64,000 nt of DNA. Source: FEN-1279 sp964400285 (GTDB lineage: Bacteria > Bacteroidota > Ignavibacteria > Tepidaquicellales > Tepidaquicellaceae). The translations under genes and the position numbers were made by a program. The stretch is taken from the NCBI GenBank assembly GCA_964400285.1, contig CAYNTK010000006.1:124001-188000 (forward strand). The letters run 5' to 3'. Numbering within the stretch: the stretch's first letter is position 1; each line of letters starts with the position of its first letter. This document shows, piece after piece, positions 1-9,183 of the stretch. Below the pieces are notes generated by a model. That model had not been told where the DNA came from. It saw only the letters and a list, made by a program, of their open reading frames with translations, and did not search any database.

Positions 1-184
1 CAACGAATACCTGATACTGATTTCCGAGCGAATCTTTTTTATTAATTTTATAAGGCATATTCCTTGCGTGAAAATCGTTCCAATGAAGGATGGTAAGCTC
101 TTTAATATTTCTATCATCGGAGTTTTGAGAAAACACCGGTAATACGAATGCTATAAATAAAACAAATATAATATATTTTTTCAT
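1..184 (-). CDS. 5'-nucleotidase / metallophosphoesterase family protein, N-terminal part (runs off window)
   Basis: Only the first 61 codons lie in the window; the gene continues beyond position 1. The start is the ATG read from 184. Residues 1-20 form a signal peptide (KKY, then a hydrophobic run ending VFSQ). It is followed by LTILHWNDFHARNMP, which matches the first metal-binding block of UshA/5'-nucleotidase-type calcineurin-like phosphoesterases (usual form LxILHTNDxHG; here W replaces T and A replaces G). Members are periplasmic or secreted and dephosphorylate nucleotides. Family placement rests on this one motif plus the signal peptide; the substrate cannot be told. Confidence 0.7.
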   Translation of the reverse strand, partial: MKKYIIFVLFIAFVLPVFSQNSDDRNIKELTILHWNDFHARNMPYKINKKDSLGNQYQVFV

Positions 185-328
185 ATTTTTTCTTTTATTT
201 GCTTTGTAAGATGTAACAAATTTTAAAGATAAAAAATGAAAAAAAATTAGGTGGAATTTGTAAAAAAAATGAAAGGTATTATTGGGTTACGAAATCAGAG
301 ATTTATAATGTAAGAATTGTTAATTTAG

Positions 329-1453
329 TTAATTTTCTATTAGTTCGTTGAAATTATCGTTTGTAATAGTTTTAAAAATAGAATCCGGATATGCTTTTTG
401 GAAAGCAACAGGTGGAAATTTTTTACGCTGTTTCCATTTGAATTCGAATGCATATAGTTTTCCATCTTTTTCCTCGAGCAAATCAATTTCTTGTTTATCA
501 TAAGTTCTCCAAAAAAAGTAGTTAGGATAGACATTTTTGTAGGAATTTCTTTTCATTCTTTCTATAACACAATAATTTTCCCAGAGTTGTCCAATATCAT
601 TTCTTAGATTTATAGTATTGAAGTTGGAAATAAGGCAATTACGAATCCCATTATCATAGAAATAATATCTTGGAGTTTTTGAATACTCTTTTCTTAAATT
701 TCTACTGAAACCGGGCAAGGAGAAAATGATATATGACTTTTCTAATAAATCAAGATACCTTATTACAGTTTGCTTTGAAACCGACAAATTAACTGCTAAT
801 TCCGAGTAAGAAATATCGTGTCCGATTTGAAAAGCAATTAATCTTAATAAATTTAAAATAAAAACGGAATCTTTTAGGTTATAAATTTCGAGAATATCTC
901 TTAAAAGAAATCCATTTTTAATTGATTCTAAAATTTCGATTTTGTCATTATTACTTTGTGCAGTGATAATTTGAGGATAACTTCCGTAAATTAATCTTGA
1001 TTCTATGTTTCTTTTTCGGGTAATATAATTTTCGTTTAATTCAATTTCGGAGATAGGGTACAACAAATAGTATTTACTTCTACCAGTCAAAGGTTCACCT
1101 GTTTTATTCTTTAAGTAAAGCGATGTCGAACCTGTAATGAATATGTGAATATCTTTTATATTGTCTACAATTAATTTAAGAGAATTACCTATGTTAGAAA
1201 TTTTTTGTGCTTCATCAAGGAATAGATATTTATATCCCGTTAAAGTATTTGATAAAACAGAAAGTCTATTATTTGAAAATACTTCAACAACATCTAAATC
1301 ATCACCGGTAAGAAATAAAACTTTTTCTTTAATTTTTTTCATTACCTCTTCCATTAGAACAGTTTTCCCTACTCTTCTTGGTCCGAATAGTCCGATTACA
1401 AATCCTGGCTGTAGTTTTTGTAAAATTACGTTTTCTAGACTTCTTATAATCAT
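329..1453 (-). CDS. AAA ATPase with C-terminal DUF4143 domain
   Basis: About 374 aa from the internal Met at 1453 (MIIRSLENVI, the usual beginning of this family); an upstream in-frame Met at 1474 would add seven residues. Walker A GPRRVGKT lies near residue 25 and Walker B YLFLDEAQ near residue 80, followed by the sensor-like GSTSLYL. The C-terminal half (SVSKQTVIRYLDLLEKSYIIF, then YFYDNGIRN and EIDLLEEKDGKLYAFEFKW) matches DUF4143, a winged-helix plus restriction-endonuclease-like fold. These ATPases are widespread and their cellular role is not established; some sit in mobile or toxin-antitoxin contexts. Here it stands alone beside an alcohol dehydrogenase. Cytoplasmic. Confidence 0.85.
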   Translation of the reverse strand: MIIRSLENVILQKLQPGFVIGLFGPRRVGKTVLMEEVMKKIKEKVLFLTGDDLDVVEVFSNNRLSVLSNTLTGYKYLFLDEAQKISNIGNSLKLIVDNIKDIHIFITGSTSLYLKNKTGEPLTGRSKYYLLYPISEIELNENYITRKRNIESRLIYGSYPQIITAQSNNDKIEILESIKNGFLLRDILEIYNLKDSVFILNLLRLIAFQIGHDISYSELAVNLSVSKQTVIRYLDLLEKSYIIFSLPGFSRNLRKEYSKTPRYYFYDNGIRNCLISNFNTINLRNDIGQLWENYCVIERMKRNSYKNVYPNYFFWRTYDKQEIDLLEEKDGKLYAFEFKWKQRKKFPPVAFQKAYPDSIFKTITNDNFNELIEN

Positions 1454-1496
1454 AATTTTTACAAGATAATTCAAAAATTTAAAAATATCAATATAA

Positions 1497-1580
1497 ATTT
1501 ACATAAATACAGTAACGACAAAATCTATATTAGTATTAATATGAATAGTATTATTACTATATTTATGTAAATACGGTCAC
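1497..1580. repeat. Paired 19-bp repeat between the ATPase and dehydrogenase genes
   Basis: ATTTACATAAAT at 1497-1508 recurs as its exact reverse complement ATTTATGTAAAT at 1561-1572. Read in the same direction, the longer 19-mers 1498-1516 and 1562-1580 also match at 15 of 19 bases (both contain AAATAC-GT-AC). The pair lies just upstream of the ATPase start and downstream of the dehydrogenase stop, so it could be an operator pair or the trace of an insertion. The function is unknown. Confidence 0.4.
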
Positions 1581-1598
1581 TAATTTTAAGGATTTGCT

Positions 1599-2642
1599 TT
1601 ATAAAGTCGACATATCAATTACAAAGCGGTAGCGGACGTCACTTTTGAGCATTCTTTCGTAAGCTTTGTTTATATATTTTATATCAATCAATTCGATTTC
1701 GGAGACGATGTTATGTTCTGCACAGAAATCAAGCATTTCTTGAGTTTCCGAAATACCTCCGATAAGCGAGCCCGCAAGTGATTTCCTTCCACCAATCATA
1801 CTAAATGCAGAAATTGGAGAAGGAGAGGATGGTGCACCTACGCAAATGTGAACACCATTTGTTTTAAGTAATGACAAATATGTATTGTAATCGTGTTCTG
1901 CTGAAACGGTATCAAGTATGAAATCGAAATATCCTGTAACGGTTTTTAATTGTTCTTTATCTGTTGTCACGATGAATTTATGAGCCCCGAGTTTTTCAGC
2001 ATCTTGTTTTTTTGATGCAGAAGTGCTAAGCACAGTTACTTCAGCGCCGAAAGCAACTCCAAATTTTACTCCCATATGGCCAAGTCCTCCAAGCCCTAGC
2101 ACTCCGAGTCTATGACCTTTACCTACTTTCCAGTGTCTTAAGGGAGAATAGGTAGTTATACCTGCGCAAAGAAGCGGAGCAACTGCAGGAAGGTGAAGTT
2201 TATCAGAAATTTTCAAAACAAAATCTTCATTTACAACAATTGTATTAGAATATCCACCATAAGTAGGAGTTTTTTTGTCCTGCTCATATCCATTATAAGT
2301 CCATGAATTTCCATTTAAGCAGTATTGCTCCAGTCCGTCTTTACAATTATCGCAAGTTCTGCAGGAATCTACCATACAGCCTGTTCCGACGAGGTCGCCG
2401 ACTTTATATTTTTTTACGTGATTTCCAACCTTAGTAACCCTGCCAACTATTTCATGACCAGGGACCATTGGGAAAATTGAATTTCCCCATTCGTCACGTG
2501 CCTGATGAATATCGGAGTGACATACTCCGCAGTAAAGTATATCGAATTGAACATCGTGATTTCCGACTTCGCGCCTTTCAAAGTTCCATGGAGCTAAATC
2601 CGATTTAGCATTTTGTGCTGCATATCCTTTTGTTTTAATCAT
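1599..2642 (-). CDS. Zinc-dependent NAD(P) alcohol dehydrogenase (CAD/YahK-like)
   Basis: 347 aa, the usual length for medium-chain zinc alcohol dehydrogenases. Catalytic zinc ligands are visible: C38 in YCGVCHSD, H63-E64 in GHEIVG, and a later Cys in LLCAG. The structural-zinc lobe is C94, C97, C100 and C108 (CRTCDNCKDGLEQYC). The Rossmann fingerprint GLGGLGHMG is near residue 180. CGVCHSDIH and the GLGGLGHMGVKF stretch are characteristic of the cinnamyl-alcohol/YahK subgroup, which reduces a broad range of aldehydes with NADPH in the cytoplasm. It appears to be a single-gene unit; the substrate cannot be inferred. Confidence 0.93.
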   Translation of the reverse strand: MIKTKGYAAQNAKSDLAPWNFERREVGNHDVQFDILYCGVCHSDIHQARDEWGNSIFPMVPGHEIVGRVTKVGNHVKKYKVGDLVGTGCMVDSCRTCDNCKDGLEQYCLNGNSWTYNGYEQDKKTPTYGGYSNTIVVNEDFVLKISDKLHLPAVAPLLCAGITTYSPLRHWKVGKGHRLGVLGLGGLGHMGVKFGVAFGAEVTVLSTSASKKQDAEKLGAHKFIVTTDKEQLKTVTGYFDFILDTVSAEHDYNTYLSLLKTNGVHICVGAPSSPSPISAFSMIGGRKSLAGSLIGGISETQEMLDFCAEHNIVSEIELIDIKYINKAYERMLKSDVRYRFVIDMSTL

Positions 2643-2742
2643 ATATTATTAAATTAATTTTTTATTTTAAATTATTTAATGAAAAGAAATATTGCAATGA
2701 ATTATGAGAATTATAACTAAAATTTAAACACTTAAGTTCACT

Positions 2743-3825
2743 TTAAGGTATAGTTTTAATATTTCCTGCATTGATTCCACCCCATTCGACTACGGTAAAA
2801 CCATCTCTTTCCGGTTTAATAATTTCAGGATTTTTAATGGTTCTTTTTTCGATAAGCGGTTTAAAATAAAAGTTAAGACGAATAAGTGTTTGCGGTTTTG
2901 GGGTAATAATTAATTTCATATTCTCTTCAAGGAATTTATTATCGAGAAGTTTTATTTCGTAATAATTTGAATTTTTCAAATTCTTTAACCAATATTCTTT
3001 GAACTGTTCTGATTCTTTTGCATTTAATCCAAGTTTAGGTAAGTATTCATCGAACCATTTTTCAAGACTTTTGAATTCAACAATCCAGCCTTCCTCGGGT
3101 AAAAAGATTTTATTTAAATCTGCTTCATAGAACAAGTAATCGTATTTGTTATCGATTAAACCATCTGGAGTAACGTAAACATTCCAACCTGTGTTATAGG
3201 GTGGGTCGGTAACGGTCAGATTACCATTAACTTCAAGTTTTACCCTTACATTAATATTTTTCGTCGGGTAAAGATATACTGCGGGTTTTTTTACGGGTTG
3301 TTGTTCGATTGTGTTTTGTTTGCAATATTTTTCATATATTTTTACCAAATCACCATCAATTACATATTTTTGGTCAACACTATAAGAGATTCCGTCTTCT
3401 GCTACGTTTTTCGCATCCTCCGGAGAATGCGCATTTAAAATACAGTACGTTCCTATGAATTTTTTATAATTTTTTTCAAAACCTTTACAACCCGAAACCA
3501 TATATCCGAGAACGGAACCAATATCATACGAGCTTTTCTTTTTACCTTTTTTTAATTCATTAATTTTAAAGGTTACTTTATAACCAGAATCGGGGGTTAC
3601 TATTGGATCGATGGTTACAGTGCTTTTTTCAATCATAGAGAATTCATTAATATATGAAGTTTTTTCTATCGAAGCAGAAGTTCCTTTTTTAATAGTTTCA
3701 TATAATTCATCATAGGTGCTGCACAGCTTTGCTGCATTATTCTGTGGAAACAATTTGTTTAAAAAAATAAAAATTGCAAAAAAAAGAAAAACAAGTGAAA
3801 AATTTATTTTATTATTTGTTTTCAT
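2743..3825 (-). CDS. Secreted protein of the KPxxYLYP family, function unknown
   Basis: 360 aa. An N-terminal hydrophobic segment (residues 11-27, ending LFPQN) looks like a signal peptide, so it is probably exported. The middle carries KPAVYLYPT, then RVKLEVNGNLTVTDPPY and GWNVYVTPDG. This is a recurrent uncharacterised domain in many bacteria whose typical form is KPVIYLYPE followed by a short beta-rich segment. The residues before it (about 30-165) contain three cysteines and are unrecognised. The C-terminus, with paired lysine/glutamate-rich strands, continues the same domain. There is no sorting domain. I do not know its function. Confidence 0.6.
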   Translation of the reverse strand: MKTNNKINFSLVFLFFAIFIFLNKLFPQNNAAKLCSTYDELYETIKKGTSASIEKTSYINEFSMIEKSTVTIDPIVTPDSGYKVTFKINELKKGKKKSSYDIGSVLGYMVSGCKGFEKNYKKFIGTYCILNAHSPEDAKNVAEDGISYSVDQKYVIDGDLVKIYEKYCKQNTIEQQPVKKPAVYLYPTKNINVRVKLEVNGNLTVTDPPYNTGWNVYVTPDGLIDNKYDYLFYEADLNKIFLPEEGWIVEFKSLEKWFDEYLPKLGLNAKESEQFKEYWLKNLKNSNYYEIKLLDNKFLEENMKLIITPKPQTLIRLNFYFKPLIEKRTIKNPEIIKPERDGFTVVEWGGINAGNIKTIP

Positions 3826-4099
3826 AATATTTACGTTTATAATTTTAAACTTATTAAGATAAAAAAAGTTTCAAATACAAAGCCCGAAATAGCATTTGTA
3901 ATATAATCATACAATTTTATTGTTTTATATTAAAAATACGAGATACAATGTAACTATTAGAAAATACTAATTTTGTACTAAATGTATTATTTTAAATCTT
4001 TTTCTTATGCAGTTTATTAAACAGAGTTTTTTCCGATAATAATTTGAATTGATTTTATATCGAATATATTGAAATTTTACTTATCAAAATTAATGCTAT

Positions 4100-4969
4100 A
4101 TGAATTTGAATAAAAATAAGCTTTATGAGAAATTAGCATCGTGCGATATTTGTCCGCACGAATGTAAAGCAGACAGAAATAAAAAACCTGATGGAATATG
4201 CAGAATGGGGGTAGAACTCGAAATTTCTTCTTACGGACCTCATTATGGAGAAGAGCCGGAGCTTGTAGGATATTCGGGTTCAGGGACGATTTTTTTTACA
4301 GGTTGTAATCTATTATGTGTTTTTTGTCAGAATTATGATATTAGTCATAAGCGGTATGGTTCACAAATTTCTGAAAAACAATTATCGAATATTATGTTAG
4401 ACTTACAAGAGAAAGGTTGTTGTAATATTAATTTTGTAACCCCTACACATTTTACCCCGCAAATAATATATGCAATTGATAATGCAAAAAGTACTGGATT
4501 AACTATTCCAATAGTATGGAATTCAAGTGGATATGAAAAACCTGAAACCATAAAAGAGTTGGAGGGATTAGTTGATATATATATGCCCGATTTAAAATTT
4601 GTTTCTTCTGAAAAGAGCAGGTTGTATTCGGAGGCAAATGATTATTTTTCATTCGCATCCAAAGCTATAATTCAGATGCATAAACAAGTAGGCGATCTTA
4701 TTATAAAAAACGGAATAGCACGACGAGGATTACTAATCAGGCATCTTGTTTTGCCAAATAATCAAGCTGATACAAAAGAAATCATAGATTTTATTTCAGA
4801 TAATATCGGGTGCAATTCATATCTTAATTTAATGGAGCAATATCATCCCTGTTATATGTCATATAAATATCCAAAAATAAAAAATAAAATAGGTTATGAT
4901 GAATATATTCCCTATATCAATTATGCCAGAAGCAAAGGCTTTTATAGACCCGAATATTTATTTAGATAA
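4100..4969 (+). CDS. Radical SAM protein, PflA-like / AmmeMemoRadiSam family
   Basis: 289 aa. Residues 15-34 carry four cysteines (C15, C18, C22, C34: CDICPHEC then GICRMG), the N-terminal signature of pyruvate-formate-lyase-activase-like proteins such as AmrS/YgiQ relatives. The radical SAM CxxxCxxC cluster is C69, C73, C76 (TGCNLLCVFCQN). GEEPEL before it and MPDLKF further on are typical of the subgroup that, in many genomes, sits with the AmmeMemo proteins; those partners are not visible here. It is a cytoplasmic [4Fe-4S] enzyme with unproven substrate. It is a single gene, with the next small gene 95 bp downstream. Confidence 0.88.
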   Translation: MNLNKNKLYEKLASCDICPHECKADRNKKPDGICRMGVELEISSYGPHYGEEPELVGYSGSGTIFFTGCNLLCVFCQNYDISHKRYGSQISEKQLSNIMLDLQEKGCCNINFVTPTHFTPQIIYAIDNAKSTGLTIPIVWNSSGYEKPETIKELEGLVDIYMPDLKFVSSEKSRLYSEANDYFSFASKAIIQMHKQVGDLIIKNGIARRGLLIRHLVLPNNQADTKEIIDFISDNIGCNSYLNLMEQYHPCYMSYKYPKIKNKIGYDEYIPYINYARSKGFYRPEYLFR

Positions 4970-5064
4970 GCAATAAAACAAAATTTTTATATAGATTTTT
5001 TAGAACATAGTAAATTGAAACTTCTATATACAATTTTTATATTATTCGAATAAAATTATTTTAT

Positions 5065-5274
5065 ATGAAACCCTTTATTGTAATTATTCTTATTATTAAT
5101 ACTGTGATATTTGGTATTTTTACTATTAATTCGTTAAAGACTTTAAAAATGACCGAACAACATATAGAAGATATTAAGGTCAATATTGATACTGCAAATG
5201 TTCGTCTTCAAAAAATAAATGCATCATTAGATGATAAATTATATGGTATTATTTCAACAATGCAGAAGAAGTAG
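5065..5274 (+). CDS. Small single-pass membrane protein with coiled-coil tail
   Basis: 69 aa. Residues 4-22 (FIVIILIINTVIFGIFTI) form one transmembrane helix, followed by a charged amphipathic stretch to residue 60 with heptad-like spacing of I, V and L that suggests a short coiled coil. No family is recognised. It lies 118 bp upstream of the MBOAT acyltransferase on the same strand and could belong to that transcript, but nothing in the sequence proves it. Confidence 0.5.
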   Translation: MKPFIVIILIINTVIFGIFTINSLKTLKMTEQHIEDIKVNIDTANVRLQKINASLDDKLYGIISTMQKK

Positions 5275-5392
5275 TAAGAGCTATAATTATTTTTGATTAA
5301 GGATGATATTCTTTGATTCAATACCATTTTATATATTTTTAATTTGTTTTAATTGTTTGAAAATTTTGAGCTGTATATTTACTTAGATAAAA

Positions 5393-6877
5393 ATGCTATT
5401 CAATTCAATAAACTATTTTATATTTCTATTAATAGTTTTCATCCTTTATTATTTATTCCCCAATAAATATAGATGGATTATTTTATTATTGTCTAGTGTT
5501 TTTTTTTATTTGTGGGGTGAAATATCAACATTTATAATTCCTTTCATTATTATTACTGTAACATTTGTCTGTGGGAAAATGATTTTTTTAGCAAAAAATG
5601 CATTTAGAAAAAAATTATATTTTTTCTCAGGTATTTTGATAAATTTTGTTTTGTTAGTATACTTTAAGTACATAAATTTTATTTTATTAACTTTGATTAA
5701 TGGTTTAGATATTATCGAAAGTTTATTTATACCGAGTAAAATTCATAATCCCCATTCAATATTTTTAAATATTACAATACCAATTGGAATATCATTTATA
5801 ACTTTTCAAGCTATTGGATATTTAATAGAGATATGGAGAAGCAGCAAGGAACCTGAGAAGCATTTTGGAATATTTGCTACATATTTATTATTCTTTCCTA
5901 AGTTATTAAGCGGTCCGATAGAACGTGCACATAATTTTATTCCACAACTTTACCAAAACAATAAATTAAGTTACGATAACTTTGTTGAGGGATGTAAAAG
6001 ATTAGTAATCGGACTTTTTATGAAATTAGTTGTAGCAGACCGCTTAGCAATATACACCAATACGATATTTAATTATCCCGAACAGCATTCTCGCATTACG
6101 TTAATTACCGCTTCCGTTTTTTTTACAATCCAATTGTTTTCGGATTTTGCAGGTTATACCGAAATTGCGATTGGGTCAGCAAGAATATTGGGTTATAAAT
6201 TAATGGAAAATTTCAATGCCCCGTTTCTTTCAAAATCAATTACCGAATTTTGGAGTCGGTGGCACATTTCTCTTTCAAATTGGCTAAGAGATTATTTGTT
6301 TCTACCATTAAGTTATTCAATTGCTCGAAGATATATGATGAAGTCTAAAAAACTTTTTAAAACAGAATATTTATCTTATATAACGGCAGTATTAATTACA
6401 ATGACAGTATGTGGAATTTGGCATGGGGCGAGTTGGAATTTCGTTATATTCGGATTTTTGCAAGGTTTTATAATGTCTTTTGAGCTGGTTACACGAAAGG
6501 CAAGAAAAAAAATCAAAAGACATATACCCTCATGGATTGATACTGTATTTGGAATTTGTTTTACTTTTACTTTTTTTAGCTTTACTACGATATTTTTTAA
6601 ATCAAATACTACTGCTGATGCATTCACTTTTATCGAAAGGATTTTTACGGTGCAAGGTTCACTGTATATGGGCGAATGGCAGCAATTTGCTTTTTGCATT
6701 ATGTCTATATTTTTACTAATATTAATATACTTCATTAAAGTAATATGGTTGAAAGTAGATATTCTTTTAAAAACAAAATTATGGCTCATTCCTCAATTTG
6801 CTTATGCATTAATAATAATATTAATTTTATTGCTTGGAGTATTTGATGGAGGACAATTTATATATTTTCAATTTTAG
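5393..6877 (+). CDS. MBOAT family membrane O-acyltransferase (AlgI/DltB-like)
   Basis: 494 aa polytopic membrane protein with about ten or eleven hydrophobic segments. Diagnostic MBOAT blocks are present: FFPKLLSGPIERA near 167-180, FWSRWHISLSNWLRDYLFLPL near 287-305 (H291), and GIWHGASWNF with the essential histidine H344. Proteins of this AlgI-like clade move acetyl or other acyl groups across the inner membrane onto exported polysaccharide, cell wall or lipid. Five bases separate it from the SGNH-like gene that follows, the usual AlgI/AlgJ-type pairing. The acceptor is unknown because no polysaccharide synthase cluster is adjacent. Confidence 0.93.
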   Translation: MLFNSINYFIFLLIVFILYYLFPNKYRWIILLLSSVFFYLWGEISTFIIPFIIITVTFVCGKMIFLAKNAFRKKLYFFSGILINFVLLVYFKYINFILLTLINGLDIIESLFIPSKIHNPHSIFLNITIPIGISFITFQAIGYLIEIWRSSKEPEKHFGIFATYLLFFPKLLSGPIERAHNFIPQLYQNNKLSYDNFVEGCKRLVIGLFMKLVVADRLAIYTNTIFNYPEQHSRITLITASVFFTIQLFSDFAGYTEIAIGSARILGYKLMENFNAPFLSKSITEFWSRWHISLSNWLRDYLFLPLSYSIARRYMMKSKKLFKTEYLSYITAVLITMTVCGIWHGASWNFVIFGFLQGFIMSFELVTRKARKKIKRHIPSWIDTVFGICFTFTFFSFTTIFFKSNTTADAFTFIERIFTVQGSLYMGEWQQFAFCIMSIFLLILIYFIKVIWLKVDILLKTKLWLIPQFAYALIIILILLLGVFDGGQFIYFQF

Positions 6878-6882
6878 TAAAT

Positions 6883-7833
6883 ATGAATAGAAATTTTAAA
6901 ATACTTTTTAAAATTTTAATTTTTGTTTTTTCTGTTATCATACTTGATAGGGTGATTGGATTTTACTTACAAAAATATTATATCACTCAAACTTCAGGAA
7001 AGAATTATGAATTAACTTACATATTAAAAGACTGCAAAGCAGAAATTTTTATTTTCGGTAACTCAAGAGCAAAACATCACTATGATTCTCGTTTAATAAA
7101 GGATTCTCTTAATATGAGTTGTTATAATGCAGGGTTAGATGGTGCGCAGAGTATTTTAACATCGTATGCACAAGTTAAAGTGATAACAAAACGGTATCCA
7201 CCAAAAATTATAATTCTTGAGTATAATGCAGATATTAATGTTGGTTCTATTTCGTATGATAGATTATCTGTGTTGCTACCTTATTTTGAAGTATTTCCTG
7301 AATTGCGCCCGATAATATTGTTGCGTAGCCCATATGAAAATATAAAGCTAACGTCATCTATTTACCCATATAATTCTTTAATATTAAATATTATAAGATA
7401 TAATTTAGATTATGATGAACCACGTAATCAAAGTTATGAGGGTTATGTTCCATTGAAAAATGTTATTCAAAACGAAAAATATTTTGAAAAGGAAGAAGAA
7501 ATTGAAAGAAAGAAAAATTTAGAAATAAGAATAGATACAAATATGATGAATGCCTTGAAAAATATTATACAACTTTGTCAAGAAAAGAACATTCAATTGT
7601 ATATAATAAACTCTCCTATTTTTCATAAGGTCAAAGAGAAAAAAATCTCTTACTCAATTTCAGAAAAAATAGCAGTTGATTATATTAATCAAAGTAAAGT
7701 GAAGTATTTTGATTATTCATTTGATTCTACATTCAGTGGGAAATGTGAATTGTTTAATGACAGAATTCATTTAAATGAAAACGGGGCGAAAACATTTACT
7801 AATATGATAATAAAGATTTTAAAAAAGAATTAA
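6883..7833 (+). CDS. Membrane-anchored SGNH-hydrolase-like partner of the acyltransferase
   Basis: 316 aa. An N-terminal anchor (residues 7-26) places the rest outside the inner membrane. The SGNH fingerprint is present: IFGNSRAKH with nucleophile candidate S61 near the N-terminus, and DRIHLNENGA with D293 and H296 near the C-terminus. The gene starts 5 bp after the MBOAT stop, so the two are almost certainly co-transcribed and translationally coupled. By analogy with AlgJ/AlgX and PatB, the MBOAT passes the acyl group across the membrane and this protein places it on the acceptor (inference). Confidence 0.78.
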   Translation: MNRNFKILFKILIFVFSVIILDRVIGFYLQKYYITQTSGKNYELTYILKDCKAEIFIFGNSRAKHHYDSRLIKDSLNMSCYNAGLDGAQSILTSYAQVKVITKRYPPKIIILEYNADINVGSISYDRLSVLLPYFEVFPELRPIILLRSPYENIKLTSSIYPYNSLILNIIRYNLDYDEPRNQSYEGYVPLKNVIQNEKYFEKEEEIERKKNLEIRIDTNMMNALKNIIQLCQEKNIQLYIINSPIFHKVKEKKISYSISEKIAVDYINQSKVKYFDYSFDSTFSGKCELFNDRIHLNENGAKTFTNMIIKILKKN

Positions 7834-8070
7834 TCCCAAATCCATTTTAAAATATTTAAAGATAAATAATAGCTACTTAAATAAGGAATCTTTATACTAT
7901 TATTTTTTTTGCTATGTAAGAAAAATAATTTCAAAAGATTTATATTTAATTATCTTGTTAAAACTGGTGATATAATATCTTTTATAAGTTTTGTAAGCTA
8001 TAAAGAAAATAATTTTAAAGGAAAACTATTATTTAGATTGTGCATTTGAAATCATACATAAAACTGAATC

Positions 8071-8147
<77 letters not shown>

Positions 8148-8631
8148 AAGTTTTTTAGATTTAATTACATTATTATGTAAAAATCTTACAATGATTAAAG
8201 TTACTAATTTCTGATAACTTATTAATTTATGTAAATAATATTTAAAATAGGAGTCAAAAACTTTATTAAAAAGGTATTTAATCCACATCTGTCCAAAATA
8301 AGTATTTAAAAAAATATTTTGGACAGAATATACAAAATTAAAGAGTAATGATACATTGATTGCTCCCTGAAAATGGTATAAAAACAAATCAATTATGTAA
8401 TATTCATTTTGTATTTTTTAATAAAATGTTTTGGACTGCATATTCAACATAAAATTAAATATAATAGGGTTCGTTTTGGAAAATGCAAAATTAAATAAAA
8501 AATCTATCCAAATTATCTTAAAAATCAATTTTTATTCAAGTTCCATTTTTATTTTGGACAGCTATGTATTAAATGTTTATATTCAGTAATTTAAAACAGA
8601 ATTACTAAATAAAAACGGAGTATCATAATAA
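8148..8631. other. Gene-free 484-bp stretch holding a MITE-like element
   Basis: Very AT-rich and without a credible reading frame; the one longer minus-strand frame overlaps the tRNA. Its only clear structure is a set of TATTTTGGACAG 12-mers, annotated separately. The stretch ends at the first in-frame codon of the broken YD-repeat gene. Confidence 0.7.
8289..8561. mobile_element. MITE-like 273-bp element with 13-bp terminal inverted repeats
   Basis: CTGTCCAAAATAA at 8289-8301 and its exact complement TTATTTTGGACAG at 8549-8561 face each other across 273 bp that encodes nothing. A second internal copy of TATTTTGGACAG (8315-8326) makes a perfect 12-bp hairpin with the left end. A near copy, TTTTGGACTG, lies at 8429-8438. 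TIR-bounded, non-coding and AT-rich is the profile of a non-autonomous transposable element. No convincing target-site duplication is visible and no related transposase is in the window. Confidence 0.5.
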
Positions 8632-9015
8632 ATTGATACTCCTTTCAAAGTTAAATTTGAATATATATATTCAGCTGATTGTGATATCTCTGATTATTCT
8701 GAGGCACATAAATATGATGCAAGTGGTAAATTGATTATGAAGGTAATAAAAAAGTATAATTATGAGAAACAAGTAGTAGAAAAGTCAATATACAGTGATG
8801 ATTTAAAGTTAAATTATACTTTTTATTACGGGTATGATGAAACAGGAAATTGTATTAAAATTACTAAAAAGCTATCTGATGAGTCAGTAGAATGGAAAAA
8901 CTTATATACTTATGATATAAACGGAATTTGCACAGAGATAAAAAGTTATGATTCTAATGAAAATTTGAAATCATATTTGAAGTATGCTTTTGAGTATTAT
9001 AATAATTCAAATTGA
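8632..9015 (+). pseudogene. Remnant of a YD-repeat-like (RHS/wall-associated style) protein
   Basis: An open frame of 127 codons runs from 8632 to the stop at 9015, but a TAA sits immediately upstream and the first Met is only at 8731 (94 aa from there). The codons before that Met still read as family sequence (EYIYSAD, EAHKYDASGKLI), so the N-terminus has been lost. Repeats of the type YDxxGNxIxI (YDETGNCIKI, YDINGICTEI, YDSNENLKS) resemble the 'Tyr-Asp-x-x-Gly-Asn' repeats of surface or secreted proteins in Bacteroidota. It is next to the MITE-like element, which may have caused the truncation. Confidence 0.55.
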
Positions 9016-9183
9016 ATTTTTTGAAAATTATGACCCAATCTTATAATTTATTGAATAACAGTATTTTATATAAGCAATTTGTTTTTTTGGTATTTTTAAA
9101 TTATTTTTACATTTTCTATCCTTGAATAATTTGTTAAAAATTATTATATTAATTGTTTATTAGAAATTTGTTTAAAGGTATAT

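Noticed and set aside
6376..6789. 137-codon minus-strand frame inside the MBOAT gene
   Set aside because: Fully covered by a strongly supported gene on the other strand; its translation has no protein-like features.
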